From positions 539,501 to 603,500 of the forward strand of contig JAQFVV010006428.1 of NCBI GenBank assembly GCA_028023455.1: a stretch of DNA of 64,000 nt, written 5' to 3'. The notes beneath the pieces were generated by a model. That model was given only the letters and a program-made list of their open reading frames with translations, was not told where the DNA came from and ran no database searches. The DNA comes from Epiperipatus broadwayi (taxonomy: Eukaryota > Onychophora > Udeonychophora > Euonychophora > Peripatidae). Position numbers and translations under genes: made by a program. Below are positions 27,088-38,570 of the stretch, in pieces. Numbering within the stretch: position 1 is the first letter of the stretch; the number at the start of each line of letters is the position of its first letter.

Positions 27088-28577
27088 TTACGTAGCCCAT
27101 TTTTTCGAGATGTCGAAGCACGTGTCTCTTCTGTTGATTGCATGGATGTCTCTGTTAATGTAGAATGCCTCTTTTATTTTTCTCCTGTAGTCGTTTGGTT
27201 CTGAGCATAAAATAACGGGGTTAGCGGGGATGAAATTGTGCCCTGCTTGTTTAGTATGTTCAAAAAATGCAGAAGATGTACTGCTGTTCGTTTGGGCTCT
27301 GTTGAAGGTGTACCGATGTTGAGCCAATCTGGTGTTAATTGTGGCTTTCGTTCCACCATAATATGTGGCGTGGCATCCGGCTTGGGGGCAGGAAATGGAG
27401 TACACCACATGTGGGGTGAGCGCTAGATCAATGTAGTCTTTGGAGTTATTGATCAACATATTAGTGTTGGGTGGAGTTCTGAATATTATGCTGAATTTGT
27501 TGCTCAAGGTTTTCGTTAGTTTGCTGGATATTTTAGGGATGTAGGGGACCGTTATTCTAGGTAGATTGGTGCGAGGCAATTTATCATCTATTGTGCTGTT
27601 GAATTTCATGACTTTCCTCCTAATGGTTTTGTATTTAAATCCTGCTGCTAATAGGTCTTTAATATAATTGTTTATATTTTCCTTCCTATGTGCTTCATAT
27701 TTACACAAGTGATAGTTTCTAAACATAAATGCTTTGAGACCTGCGAATTTGTGCGATGCGGGTGATTTAGAATTAGGATGGATGCAGCTTCGGATTTCGA
27801 ATGGTTTAACAATCATTTTGTAATCTATTGAGTGGCGGTCTCTTGACAAGGAAAGGTCGAGATATTTGAGTTCATTACTGTTTTCATATATAATAGAGAA
27901 AGATAGTTTAGTTGTGCTTTGTAATTCGCGTTGTATATTTAAAATATTATTTTTAGATGCTATAACGAAAATATCATCTACATATCGTATATATATGAAG
28001 TCTGGGTTATTGTTGAAAAATTTTGGAATGATGGATTGCTCATATTTATTTAAGTATATACTGGATAACACGCCACTGATAGGGAGGCCCATGGGCCAAC
28101 CATCTTGCATTGTGTACCATTTATCTTCGAAAAGAGTGAAGATATGGGAGTCAAGCCATGTCAGGAAAGCCATAATGAATTTAATTCTCTCGTTAGGACA
28201 AGATATTCGCAACAACTCTTCGTGTATAATTTGGATGGATGCTTTTCTATTGATTGATCCATATAATTCCTTCACATCCATCGTGGCCATAACCGAGCTA
28301 TGAGAGATTTGAGTGTTTTTAATTCTGGAGATGAATTGAAAAGATGAATTTATTGTGTATGAGCCAAAATTAAGGTAATCTATAATTAATTGATTAACCA
28401 ATTTGGCTGTATCGAAATAATGCACGCCAGCGAAATCCATCATTAATCTAAGCGGTTCGCCTGGTTTATGTTGTTTTGAATTGGCAAACATTCGGGGAGG
28501 TCTAGTGGCAGAAGGATAAATCCTGTAATACTCGGATTTAGTGATCCCTTTGTCCTTGAAAGTCTGAAGCACACCAT
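27088..28577 (-). mobile_element. Penelope-like element, 5'-truncated, with open RT + GIY-YIG endonuclease frame
   Basis: About 494 codons stay open without a stop. Counting from the codon at 28572: the RT starts with PPRMFANSKQHKPG (about 25-38), motif A has D99 (TMDVKELYGSI), motif B is PMGLPISG (160-167) and motif C is YVDD (197-200). After a basic linker comes CPQAGC (395-400) and a GIY-YIG endonuclease: VYSI (390-393), YYGGT (404-408), R415, H419 and a glutamate at about 468. This RT-GIY-YIG order defines endonuclease-bearing Penelope-like elements. The N-terminal region of full elements, upstream of the first RT motifs, is missing. An in-frame stop lies just upstream and no further homology is seen beyond about 28577. 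It sits antisense in the host intron. The intact frame suggests a fairly recent insertion. Confidence 0.92.
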
Positions 28578-28579
28578 TT

Positions 28580-29370
28580 ATTTAAATATAGTTTTAAAAT
28601 ACTGTTTGTAATTTTAAAATAACTTTATTGTGATGGGCATTATATTTTTCTTCAAGGACTTTATTATATCTGCAAGTATATTTGTGTCCATGGAAACCAT
28701 AGATAATTTGGATGGAAAAAGATAAAAGAGTTAATAAATTTGAATGATGATGATAATGAAATGAATCACATGATAAAAATTTATAAATAGACATGCATAA
28801 GAGGAATACTTTTTTTTCTAAGTTATTAATTTGTTGATTAAACTTTAAGTATACCAATATTTAAATTAGCCATATTGTTCATTATTGTTTTTAACATGAA
28901 GGACTACATATTTTTTTACAAATAATTTGTCCCTTAGCAAATGCATCTTTTAAAATTGTCAAAATAAATAAATAACAACACATTTGGAACATCATAATAA
29001 ATTAAAGATGCATGGATAAACAGAAAATAGTTTTCTTAAAATTGGAAAAAAATCTGTTTAACTACTAAAATTATGCTAATTTACTTATTATTCATCTGCT
29101 AAAATTAAAAAAAATAAATTTCAAACATTTATTATATAAATATCTGTGCATTGTCTATCTTGCTTTGACATTTTTTTTTTTTTAATTAACGGAACTTTTC
29201 TGAAAATATTTTTTTAAAGGAAAAATGACAATCTTTGTGGAAAAAAATTACCTCAAGAAAAATCTACTATTTTTCTGGTAAAACACTTTAAAACTTGAGA
29301 TAAACAACTTCATATGACATTAATTATTGTTAAGTTACTGCACTATTGGGTTTATTTAAAAAGGATAAAG
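28580..29370. other. Intronic stretch without features
   Basis: AT-rich; no continuation of the Penelope-like element upstream of its RT could be recognised. Confidence 0.5.
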
Positions 29371-29498
29371 TTACTGCATCATTTTTTTTTTCATATTTCA
29401 TAGCATTGGCCGGGAAGCGAACTTGGGACAACTGCTTGTAAGGCAATTGTGCGGACCTCTCGACCACCAACGCTTGACAAAAATTACTGCATCATTTT
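29371..29498 (-). repeat. tRNA-Val(TAC)-like retrocopy with target-site duplication
   Basis: The tRNA-like body is 29473 to 29403 on the minus strand. Its acceptor stem GCGTTGG/CCAATGC pairs fully (with one G-T), the anticodon arm is CAATTGC-CTTACAA-GCAGTTG (anticodon TAC), and the T-loop is TTCGCTT with a damaged T-stem. An A-rich tail of about 10 A follows on the minus strand. The identical 15-mer TTACTGCATCATTTT stands at 29371-29385 and 29484-29498, a target-site duplication. This makes it a retroposed tRNA or a very short SINE, related to the copy at 25105-25183. Confidence 0.75.
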
Positions 29499-29574
29499 AA
29501 TTACTTGATTGAATATGTCCTTACATTGTTTTATGGGGCGGGGGTTCATAATAGAATTGCTGATGGATTTATAT

Positions 29575-29873
29575 TATACTGGACAAAAGCTTTGAACTCG
29601 CATATACTGACAATTTACTTTTACATACATTTATAAAAAAAAAAAAAAAAGTAATCTTAGTTTTCTTTTTTTTTTTCAAAATTAAAAACCAAAGATAGCT
29701 GTCGTCTTAAAATATAATTGCCACATACATACATATATATTTGTACAAGCATTAAAAAAAAAAAACAACTTTTAATCAAGTTTTACAAATGAAATGCTAT
29801 ATAAAAATTTATTTTATTTTCGTCACCCCTATAAAACTATAATTTTTGTAATGGTGTCTTAAACATCCATTAC
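29575..29873 (-). repeat. 3' LTR of element 2, internally deleted
   Basis: It matches the two ends of the LTR at 32090-33953 but lacks the 1575 bases corresponding to 32126-33700. The join is clean, between ATATACTGA (ending 29610) and CAATTTACTT (starting 29611). The related LTR at 20985 contains sequence from the missing middle, so this is a deletion here, not an insertion in the other copy. Confidence 0.85.
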
Positions 29874-29892
29874 AACTGCCTCTCCATCATTT
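29874..29892 (-). promoter_or_regulatory. Candidate polypurine tract of element 2
   Basis: On the minus strand ATGATGGAGAGGCAG lies immediately before the 3' LTR start (TGTAATGG), where plus-strand DNA synthesis is normally primed in LTR retroelements. Confidence 0.5.
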
Positions 29893-30329
29893 CAAAAAAA
29901 AAAAAAAAACTTAGCTGACTTTGCTCTGCCTACTACTAACCAGTTTTCTCTAAGTTTGTTCTCACTTTAAAAAAAAAAAAATCCATCCAACTACCCTAAC
30001 AATACTATTTAAAATCATTTGTAAGTAACATAAATTTTCAGGTATATACTGGCGATCTATTAAAATAACTATTTACAACAAAGTAATACAATTACGATTT
30101 ACACTATACTTTTTATTAAATAAAAATGAACATAATTTAAAATATTAAACTCTAATATTGTTTACCACACACATATATAGCTGTAATTATATAATATTAT
30201 TTACAAAATTCATTCAGGCTTATCGCCTAGTCAAAATAATTTTCTATTCTCAGCTCATAGTCCAATTACAAATCCCTCGAGGTTTTTTTTTTTTTTTACA
30301 GTACGTCCGATCAATATCACTTACGGCAG

Positions 30330-31695
30330 TTACTTCTTATGGAGAGTTTGGTCAATATGACCTAATTTCCTGAACCTGTCTACAGGTTCTCTTGATACAT
30401 TGCCAAAATCTACAACCATTAAAAATTCCGCCATCTCTTCTATCGACCGCCCATTATTACTTAACATCATTTGTTGTATGTATAGTGGCATATTATGCCG
30501 GATAGTCCTTGTGATTTGATTGTTGGACAATGGAAATGCTGTTAATGCCTTGAGTTTCACTACTTGTCTGTAAAAAAAATTGCATGTATGTTTCACCGCG
30601 GACGCTGGGATATCTCTCATGGGATATTTTATAGAGTATCCCATCCTGTATGGCTTCACTCCAAAATGTTCTTAAAATGGCATGCCTATATTCCTCAAAT
30701 GTTCTTGGTTTGGTGAATAAAGTGTGCCACCAGTCAGAGGCTGTTTCTCGAAGGTAGTTACTGGTGATTGTAACTTTATCCCTTTCCGGCCAGTCTTGGA
30801 TACAAAACATGTTAGCTAAAGTTTCTAAATGTTTTAATGGGCTTTCTCCCACCTCAGCCTTGAATGTTTCTATTAGGAATTGTTTTTCCAAGAATCTACT
30901 GGAGGACCTCTCCTGTCTTTTACTCCCTGACTCTCTATATTCATTTTCTGTTTCATACTATTTGTCTTCAGTATAGAATGCCCTATGTTTATTCTCTATC
31001 CCAGCTATCCTATATTCGAATCCTTTTATCATATCACTACACATTTGTTGCACTTCTGTTTTCAAATTATCCTTACTTTTCTTTATGCCTTGAAACATCT
31101 TTTCTAATTTTCTGACAACACCATCAACTCTCAGATCTATTTCTCTCTGAATTCCTCCTTCCTTTAACATCTCCAATTCTACTTGTGTTGTTTTATGTAT
31201 GTCTATCCATTCCTTGCACATCCCTTCTACCTGCACCATCTTTATTTCTAAACTACCTGTCCTAACACTATCTTGCTGTACCTCATCTTTTACTTCTTTC
31301 ATCTCTTCCTTTACTATTTCAATTTCCTGAACCTCCTTATTCCTATTTTTCTCTATGACTTCTACAGCTGCCTGATTTTTGTTGACTTTCTTCAATATTT
31401 CCTGTCTCATTCCTTTCATTTCTGCTCTCAGCACCTCCAGTATTGTTTGTTGACTTTGTTTTATTTCTATATTTTGTTTTGTTATATTTTGCTTCATTTC
31501 CAGCAACTCCTGTCATATTTCTTTCATCTCAGCTTGCTGATTTTGTTTCATTTCTATTGTCAACTCCATCATCATCTTCATCATCATCTGTGTCTCGCTC
31601 TCTTCTTTTTCTACTATCTGGGGGTGTTTAAATGAAACTGGGCTGTCTTCCCAACCTACCTCTCTATCGTTTTCTTCTTTAGATTCCATTTTCAA
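30330..31695 (-). pseudogene. gag: gag of element 2 with coiled-coil leader, damaged
   Basis: The reading starts MKMESKEEND at 31695. About 240 residues are Met-, Glu-, Lys- and Gln-rich and look like a long coiled coil (such as QIVEKEESETQMMMKMMM). Two in-frame stops (31513-31515 and 30958-30960) interrupt one continuous frame that enters the capsid-like part (WWHTLFTKPRTFEEYRHAI). A frameshift near a run of eight A at about 30575 moves reading to the frame ending at 30330, with VVKLKALTAFPLSNNQ. The WW..L...TFEEYRH block and the VKLKxLTAFPLS block match element 1, so both belong to one family. No zinc knuckle is seen. Confidence 0.8.
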
Positions 31696-32055
31696 AATAA
31701 ACTTAGCCCCGATACAATCTAATTATTTTTTTCAAATTACCAACGGAACTTTTCTTTTAAATCTGTTTATTAACGTTTTTTTTTTATTTAATCTTCAACA
31801 GCTAATTTTATTTTATTCTTGCAAAGCAAACTTAAACTCTTTACTTTTTTTAAAAACTTTACGAACGTCGAACTAATTAATAAACTCTTTTTGAATATGA
31901 AAACATTAAATACGGACAGATCCAAAACTACCTGCATCTTTCCATCAACTTCTATTCTACCACTAACTTTATTTCACCTATTTTTGCCTACCATTTCTGT
32001 TTATTTTTCCAAACTATCTGAACAAAACATCTCATGTAAAGTTTTAATATCAGCT

Positions 32056-32074
32056 CCCATGTTCGGTTGCGCCA
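32056..32074 (-). promoter_or_regulatory. Primer-binding site of element 2
   Basis: The minus strand reads TGGCGCAACCGAACATGGG, 15 bases inside the 5' LTR. It follows the same TGGCRC...CATGGG pattern as the site at 14.6 kb. Confidence 0.65.
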
Positions 32075-32089
32075 AAAATTACTATACTA

Positions 32090-33953
32090 TATACCGGACA
32101 AAAGCTTTGAACTCACATATACTGATTGCAAGGGCGCCACTAGTCTGAAAATTGGGACTAGACATTTATTTTTAAGGGGTTACAGGATATGCAAATCGAA
32201 TGTGCCGGACTAGCTCAATCAAGCAAATGAGATCTATGTTTTGTTCAGAGAGTTGGAAAGGTAGCAACAGAAAACAAAATCAACTAAGTAAATAAATAAT
32301 TTTATTATGAGTATGATTAAATAAATGTAAATCTAAATAATAATCTTTAAAGCACACTTAAAATATGTACTACACGTACATTCGTCAAAATTAAACTAAA
32401 ATATTTATATGGTTTAGAGAGCGATTTCCTGTGCATGAAAGAGTGCAAAATACTGACAGTAACAGAAGTATTAGTAAGTAGACAGTGATCTCACACAAGA
32501 CAAGGGAGATTAGCTTCCTGCTTATAACCCATAGTTAGGAAAAGGCTGAATCTCCGTATTTGAGATTTATGTAAGCTTATGTCAAAACCGAAGGAATGCG
32601 AAGGTAGCTTCCAAAACATTAATAGTAATAAAAGAGTGTTGAAAGTTATTACTTTCAATCGATTGACCTCCCTCTGAGTGAGACAGGCTAGGAGCTCACG
32701 ATCTACCTAATTGACAGGGTTAAAACGATCGTACATGCCCCTAATAAATGAATTGGAAGCTTGAAGAAATAAAACTAAAAACTGTTATATTTCATAATTG
32801 TCTATTATAAATAATTAAAGTTTCATGACATAAGTAGAACTAATAACAAAATGGATCACGAGCCAGAAGTCAATTAAAATAGTCTGTAATATCCAGACTG
32901 CTTTCTATAATAAAAGGAATGCGAGATTAAAATAAACTACTATCTTACTTACTAAGACTTAAATAGGATGGACAGTAATAGGTTTGAAACTAGCACTCGT
33001 TAAAAAAAGAAAGAAAAAATCAAGTACACAGAAATCGAATTACATAAGATACAACTTGAAAAACATTTATACTTTAAAAAAAGGAAACACATATAAGACA
33101 ACATTATTTAAATTGAAAAACTGTAAGGTACCTTAATAATTTATTTAAATGCTAGTGCACTAGACTTCTTAAGTATAGTCCATTGCTCTGGATTCACTGA
33201 TGGTAGGCTTGGGCGAGTTGGTTAGTGGTTTCTTTGGAGCCAGTTTTTATGGCATTATAGGCAGTTAATGGAGACACAGGACCTCCGAACCTGTCCTGGC
33301 AAGAAGCTTAGCACATCATGGTAAAAAAAATATTTTTGCTGTAGATTTAATGTTCATTCTAGGTAGAATAATTACCGGATCAGCTTTCAGAATATGCAGG
33401 AATAGTTTGTGCAAGTATCTCTCAGAGTTGGTGGAAGTATTCCTAGATTTTCTAAGATAATTCAAAGGCCTGATTAAAACTTGTTATCTGAATCATATCT
33501 CCTAATTACAAAACTTTTTCTTTTTAATTAAAATTTAAAAATTCTCTATCTAGCTAACAATAGTTATCTAATTAACGAAATAAATTGCCCTTTACAGATC
33601 TAGGAATTAACTAATGAAAAATTCTTTTCTTTTTGTTTTCTTTCTTTTTAATTATTCTTATCAAGTTAAATTCCCAAATCTGAAAAGCAATTTATTTATA
33701 CAATTTACTTTTATATACATTTATAAAAAAAAGTAATCTTAGTTTTCTTTTTTTTTTTTTCAAAATTAAAAACCAAAGATAGCTGTGGTCTTAAAACATA
33801 ATTGCCACATACATACATATATACAAGCATTAAAAAAAAAAAAAAAACTTTTAATCAAGTTTTACAAACGAAATGCTATATAAAAATTTATTTTATTTTC
33901 TTCACCTCTATAAAACTATATTTTTTGTAATGGTGTCTTAAACATCCATTACA
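32090..33953 (-). repeat. 5' LTR of element 2 (1864 bp)
   Basis: On the + strand it runs from TATACCGGACAAAAGC to CATCCATTACA. Both ends match the shorter LTR at 29575-29873, and about 150 bases near the inner end match the LTR at 20985. It is long for a Ty3-type LTR. No coding frame was found in it. Confidence 0.85.
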
Positions 33954-33959
33954 ATATCA

Positions 33960-35100
33960 ATTCAACATCATTTTAAATGTATGCATAAATAAAAAATATG
34001 TAAATTTGTATTCACGAAATTTTAAAATTTTGAAAGAACATTTGTAACAGAATATTTTATTATTATTGCCTATTTATTTGTATCTGATAAAAAATAAAGT
34101 CACCATAATAAGAAAACAGGGTTAAACATGGATGTGCAGATTTAAATTATATAATTACACATTACGTTTGATGCAATATGTATTAGAATTACTATTATTT
34201 TATATATATTCTATGTTTTATTGTTGTTTTAAAAAATTTCAACATCTAAAATATATTAAAAATTTATCAAGCGTTTTTTTTTTATTATTATAGAGTCTAA
34301 AAGGTATTGAGATAATATGAGTTACCCTTATGTTTGTATAATTATAGGTAGTTAAAATTTTTTATAAATAATTATTTGTAAAAATATATCATTTATGTGG
34401 TGGTGAGTTTTATATGCAATATATTGTTGTTTAGTAGAAAGGAATTTCTAACAACTTACGCTGTAATTTTTACTCATATTTTAGCCTGGTTAGACATAAT
34501 TTGTACCAGTATATGTATCTATGTTGAGTATTCTTTATTCTCTGCCATCGTAAATATTTTATGTATTGTTATATAAGCATCCAACTGAGGAAGTTAATTT
34601 ATATTGCCATGTGTATTTGTATAGCTTTAGTATACATAGTAAATATTTTATCATCTTTGCAATAAAATATATAGAGGTTATATAAAAGAAGTGCATGTTT
34701 TAAGATACTGACAGTATGATAATAAATAAAGATCATATAAAGCCTTTTTCCATTAATTGTTTAATAATTATTAAATAATTATCTATGCAACAACATATAA
34801 AATATGTCATAGTTTATTTCAACTTACTTAATCTTTGTCTAATTTTTATATTGGTCCACTACTTAAATCTGAGAACAATATTATTCGTCTGTTTCATTTC
34901 CAGTCGATTTCTATTGTTAAAATATTAATCTAAAATACACAGAATTGTTTTAATTCAGCTTCTAAAAATTGAATAATTTTAGATTTAAATTGGTTAAATG
35001 CAACAAAAAATTAAAAATAATGTTAATAACTGAAGAAACATCTAAGAAAAACATTTAAAAAAGAGCCAGCAGTAAAACAAAAGAATTATATTTCAACCAA
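33960..35100. other. Intronic stretch without features
   Basis: AT-rich; nothing gene-like or repetitive was recognised. Confidence 0.5.
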
Positions 35101-35159
35101 TCTGTGTGTCATTATTCAGTTCTCCAGCTATCAAAATAATTCACTTTTCATTTACCACA

Positions 35160-36010
35160 TGCTTATTTTTATTATAAAATTTAAAATTTTCCGAATCAAA
35201 CTTTATATTTCTATAAAGTAATGTAAAATGTTATTTATGAATGTAAAAAAATTACAATAGATATAATTATTTACTACAAAATCAATTATGAATGCGTAAA
35301 ACATTTTTTTTTATTTTTGGCATTGTCATTCGGAAATGTCCTAATATTCAAATTACAGTCGTTAGTGTGAACAACTTGACTTGAAGAACCATCACGTTTC
35401 CCACACTTATTTTTCTTGTAATATTTAAAATTTCTCAAATAAAACTTTATATTTCGATAAAGTAATGCAAAATCTTATTTATGAATGTAAAAAATTGCAA
35501 TAGATATAATTATTTACTTCAAAATATGAAAGCGTAATACATTTCATTTTCCGTTCTGAATTTGTCGTTTAGATATGCCTAATTATGGTCTGTAGCGATA
35601 ATTGTTTTTTATTACCGATTATTTCTCCAAATGTATTTTTCTTGTAAGATTTAAAATTTTTCATATCAAACTTTATATTTCGATAAAGTAATGTAATATC
35701 TTATTTATGAATGTAAAAAATTACAATAGATATAATTATTTACTTCAAAATACGAATGTGTAAAAAATTTTATTTGATTTCTTTGGAAATGTTTATTATT
35801 CAAATTACAGTTGTTAGGTGTCAACAACTAGTTTTGAAAAGTGATTATTTTCGCAAGATTATTTTTCTTGTAAAATTTAAAGTTTTCTGAATAAAACTTT
35901 ATTTTTCAATAAAGTAATGTAAAACTTATTTATAATAGTAAAAAATTACAATAAAGATATTTATTTACTTCAAAATCAATTAGGAATGTGTAGAACACCT
36001 TGATTTAGTT
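35160..36010. repeat. Four-unit tandem satellite, unit 225-243 bp
   Basis: The landmark ATTTAAA(A/G)TTTTC, or close variants, occurs at about 35180, 35423, 35650 and 35875. Each unit then has AAACTTTAT-(6 bases)-ATAAAGTAATG, GTAAAAAATTACAATA, and TTTACTTCAAAAT. The ACTTTAT...ATAAAGT inverted repeat is kept in the first three units and nearly so in the fourth. Units differ by scattered changes and short indels, so the array is old. Confidence 0.9.
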
Positions 36011-37177
36011 TCTGTCTTTGTCATGTAGAAAAGCCTACAAGCCAATTTCCAGATTTGGCAGGCATCCAATCAGAGTAAGAGACTAGTCTAAGCATCAATA
36101 GCCAGCAAAGAAAATTGATTTTTCCCCAACATATAATGCTATATGCAGACATTTTTAGAACTACAATTTTAAATTTTGAATTTCCTATAAAATAAGCCTA
36201 AAATGAAGAAATTATGACCAAAATTCACCAAGAGATGGTGAATGCTATGTCCAAAAACCATAAATAGCAATTTGGTGATATAAACTAGCAATGGGATTTA
36301 AACATATATAAACTATAAAGAGTTAAATGTAAACAAAGTGGTCACATTTTACAAAGTTATTTTAATTTTTAGGATAAGTAATTTATTGAGTACTTCATTT
36401 ATTAATGTTATATTTTTGTCAATAAATTGATTTTATATTTATTAAATTATTTTGATTTTATGTATTTTATATTTTTACATTCATCCCCTAATTGGTAATT
36501 TGTGGTTACATGATATTATATTATGTAATTATAAATGTAACGTTCTTGATATCTATGGCTAATATTAGCATATCTAATTTAAAAAATAATGCTTAGTTAC
36601 TGTAAGAGATGGTTTGGATTCAATAAATTTCCCTTTATTTACATTTATCAATTATAAAGCTTACAATTAAATGATAAAACATAAGAGTTTTATATATTAT
36701 AATTGAATATTTTAGTAAACCCTAAGACAACATTAGATTTATTTATTTATATTTCAAAACTTAGAAGGAATCCGCTAGCTGTTTTAATATTGTTAGATTT
36801 CTTTATTATTTTACTTATTATAAAGCTACATGCACTTATTATTATAACCCAGAGATATTATTATTGCTGCACATTTATGTGTAGATAATTAGTTATATTA
36901 TGAGAGTTATTTACTTATTACTGCTTAACACTTTAGTTAGGTACTATCCAGTTGCTGCTTTTTGGATTATAACATTCTTTCAGTAAACATTTTATTTTCA
37001 CAAGCTATAATATATAATATATGTATATACCATATTTATTATATAATAAAATAAATTCTACAAGAGAATGTAGATCATTATTAACTATTATAATAATAAA
37101 TTTTGGTATAAAACAATATTTATTACTTTGCTAAGCCAAACTTTCGATATGCTGTAACTTTCTCAAATCACAACTAA
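36011..37177. other. Intronic stretch without features
   Basis: AT-rich; no gene or repeat was recognised. Confidence 0.5.
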
Positions 37178-38570
37178 AGTAATGTACCATTTATTTATAT
37201 ATGGTACAAATATATTGGCATTTGGTAAAAGCTAAAAAAAAAAGAGTAAACTTAATTTTTTTATTAGTATAATTTATTTTCTTAAAAATGTACAATGAAA
37301 GTTAAAATTGTCTTTTATATTTTTTTATGTAATTAAAAATAAAAGTAAAAATTGGAGAGGACAAAAGACACGGAAATCACTAATCTAGATAAGCTAAAAT
37401 AAAAATATTTTAGCTAATTAAAGATGGTCGAAAGATTTGCTAAAAAAAGAGAACTTTGTAATTGAAAAATGAGTAAAGAATGTACAAGATTATGAACGAA
37501 AAACGCTGTGATAATAATATGTGCAGAAGTTTGAAAACTGGACCTCTAATATAAAAAGGTGAGGGCCAATTTGATCAAGGTCATGTTTCATCTGTTTCTC
37601 TATAGTTAGTCCTGGATAACAAGAATATATCTAGGATTGCCCTACATGGAAATAATTCTGCACGTCGGAGTGAACCGAAGCTTTTGCGGACCTCATACCT
37701 GAAGATGGACACCAGAAAAGCCTTCATGACTGACTAGGAGACTAGACCACAACATCAACTTATAACCAATGGCCAAGCTCATTCTAACCCAAAAAACTAT
37801 GCATAGTAAGCTACAACCTTCTCTCTAAACTTACCGGTAAGCTACGACTCATTATTATTTCTGATTGTGACAAAACTAAGCGTTTGCAAACAATTATCTA
37901 CATAAGCTTATAATACAATCCTGATATAGACTATAATTTTTGTACTCAAGAGACTCTTATTTAACCAAGAACTTTTTAATTGTTTAACTGTTGTTTTTTT
38001 ATTAATTGCTTCATGTTTGGATTAGTGTGTGTTCTCTCCAGTTTATTTAATTAACAATTTAATGTTAAATATTTTTTATTTGTTAGAATAAAATAAATTT
38101 TACTTTTATCAACCTTTTTCATTGTGTGTTATTAATAATAGTTATTAATTATTATTAAATTTATTATTAGGTTAGTGAGATTTAAAAATATAATTTATCT
38201 TTGTCAATATGTTTAATAAGTTCCAATAATAATAATATTTAGGGGATAGTTCTAATTCATGGTAAAAATATAATACCGCTTATTTTAAAAAAAAAACATT
38301 TTTCTTTTTAATTTACAAGTTACGATTTGTTTGATGCAGAATCAGTGAGTCTAATCGACTCTGGTGCCCTCATTTATAAATTAAAAACTGATTCAGCTCA
38401 CAATTGTAATTGTAACAATTCTAGGCCGAGTTGATCAGGAAATATAGTTATGTTTTTTTAGAAATAGAAATACAACTCTCTTCTTTTTGACATAACTTGA
38501 TCAACTCGTGCAGCTTATATGTGTATAGAGGCCTAGCAAGATGGAAAATGTTACAGTAAATATGAGCAAA
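37178..38570. repeat. Dispersed repeat, copy A, interrupted by about 700 bp
   Basis: Sequence from TGTACCATTTATTTATATATGG to about 37620, and again from about 38340 to 38570, matches the shorter repeat at 53828-54523. Shared blocks include GGTACAAATATATTGGCATTT, GCAGAAGT(T/C)TGAAAACTGGA, ATCAGGAAATATAG and AAAATGTTACA. The middle (about 37620-38340) has no counterpart there and is probably an insertion. The left end has a hairpin, TGTACCAT...ATGGTACA. Confidence 0.75.

Larger units (their letters stand above)
29571..33957 (-). mobile_element. Ty3-type LTR retrotransposon lacking pol (element 2)
   Basis: The element has two LTRs (29575-29873 and 32090-33953), a primer-binding site, a gag remnant and a purine-rich stretch before the 3' LTR. 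Only about 450 bases separate gag from the 3' LTR, and no protease, RT or integrase is found, so pol was lost or never present. The flanks read ATAT on both sides (29571-29574 and 33954-33957), a plausible 4-bp target duplication but weak in AT-rich DNA. Its gag is related to that of element 1. The two LTRs differ by one large deletion. Confidence 0.82.

Noticed and set aside
27866-28303. 145-codon open frame on the + strand
   Set aside because: Antisense shadow of the Penelope-like reverse transcriptase.
25105-29473. Two functional tRNA-Val genes
   Set aside because: One has a broken acceptor stem and the other a broken T-stem, and the second has a tail and target duplication of a retrocopy.
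31273-31635. Phe/Leu/Tyr-rich 120-codon frame on the + strand
   Set aside because: Complement of the Glu/Lys/Met-rich coiled-coil gag leader.
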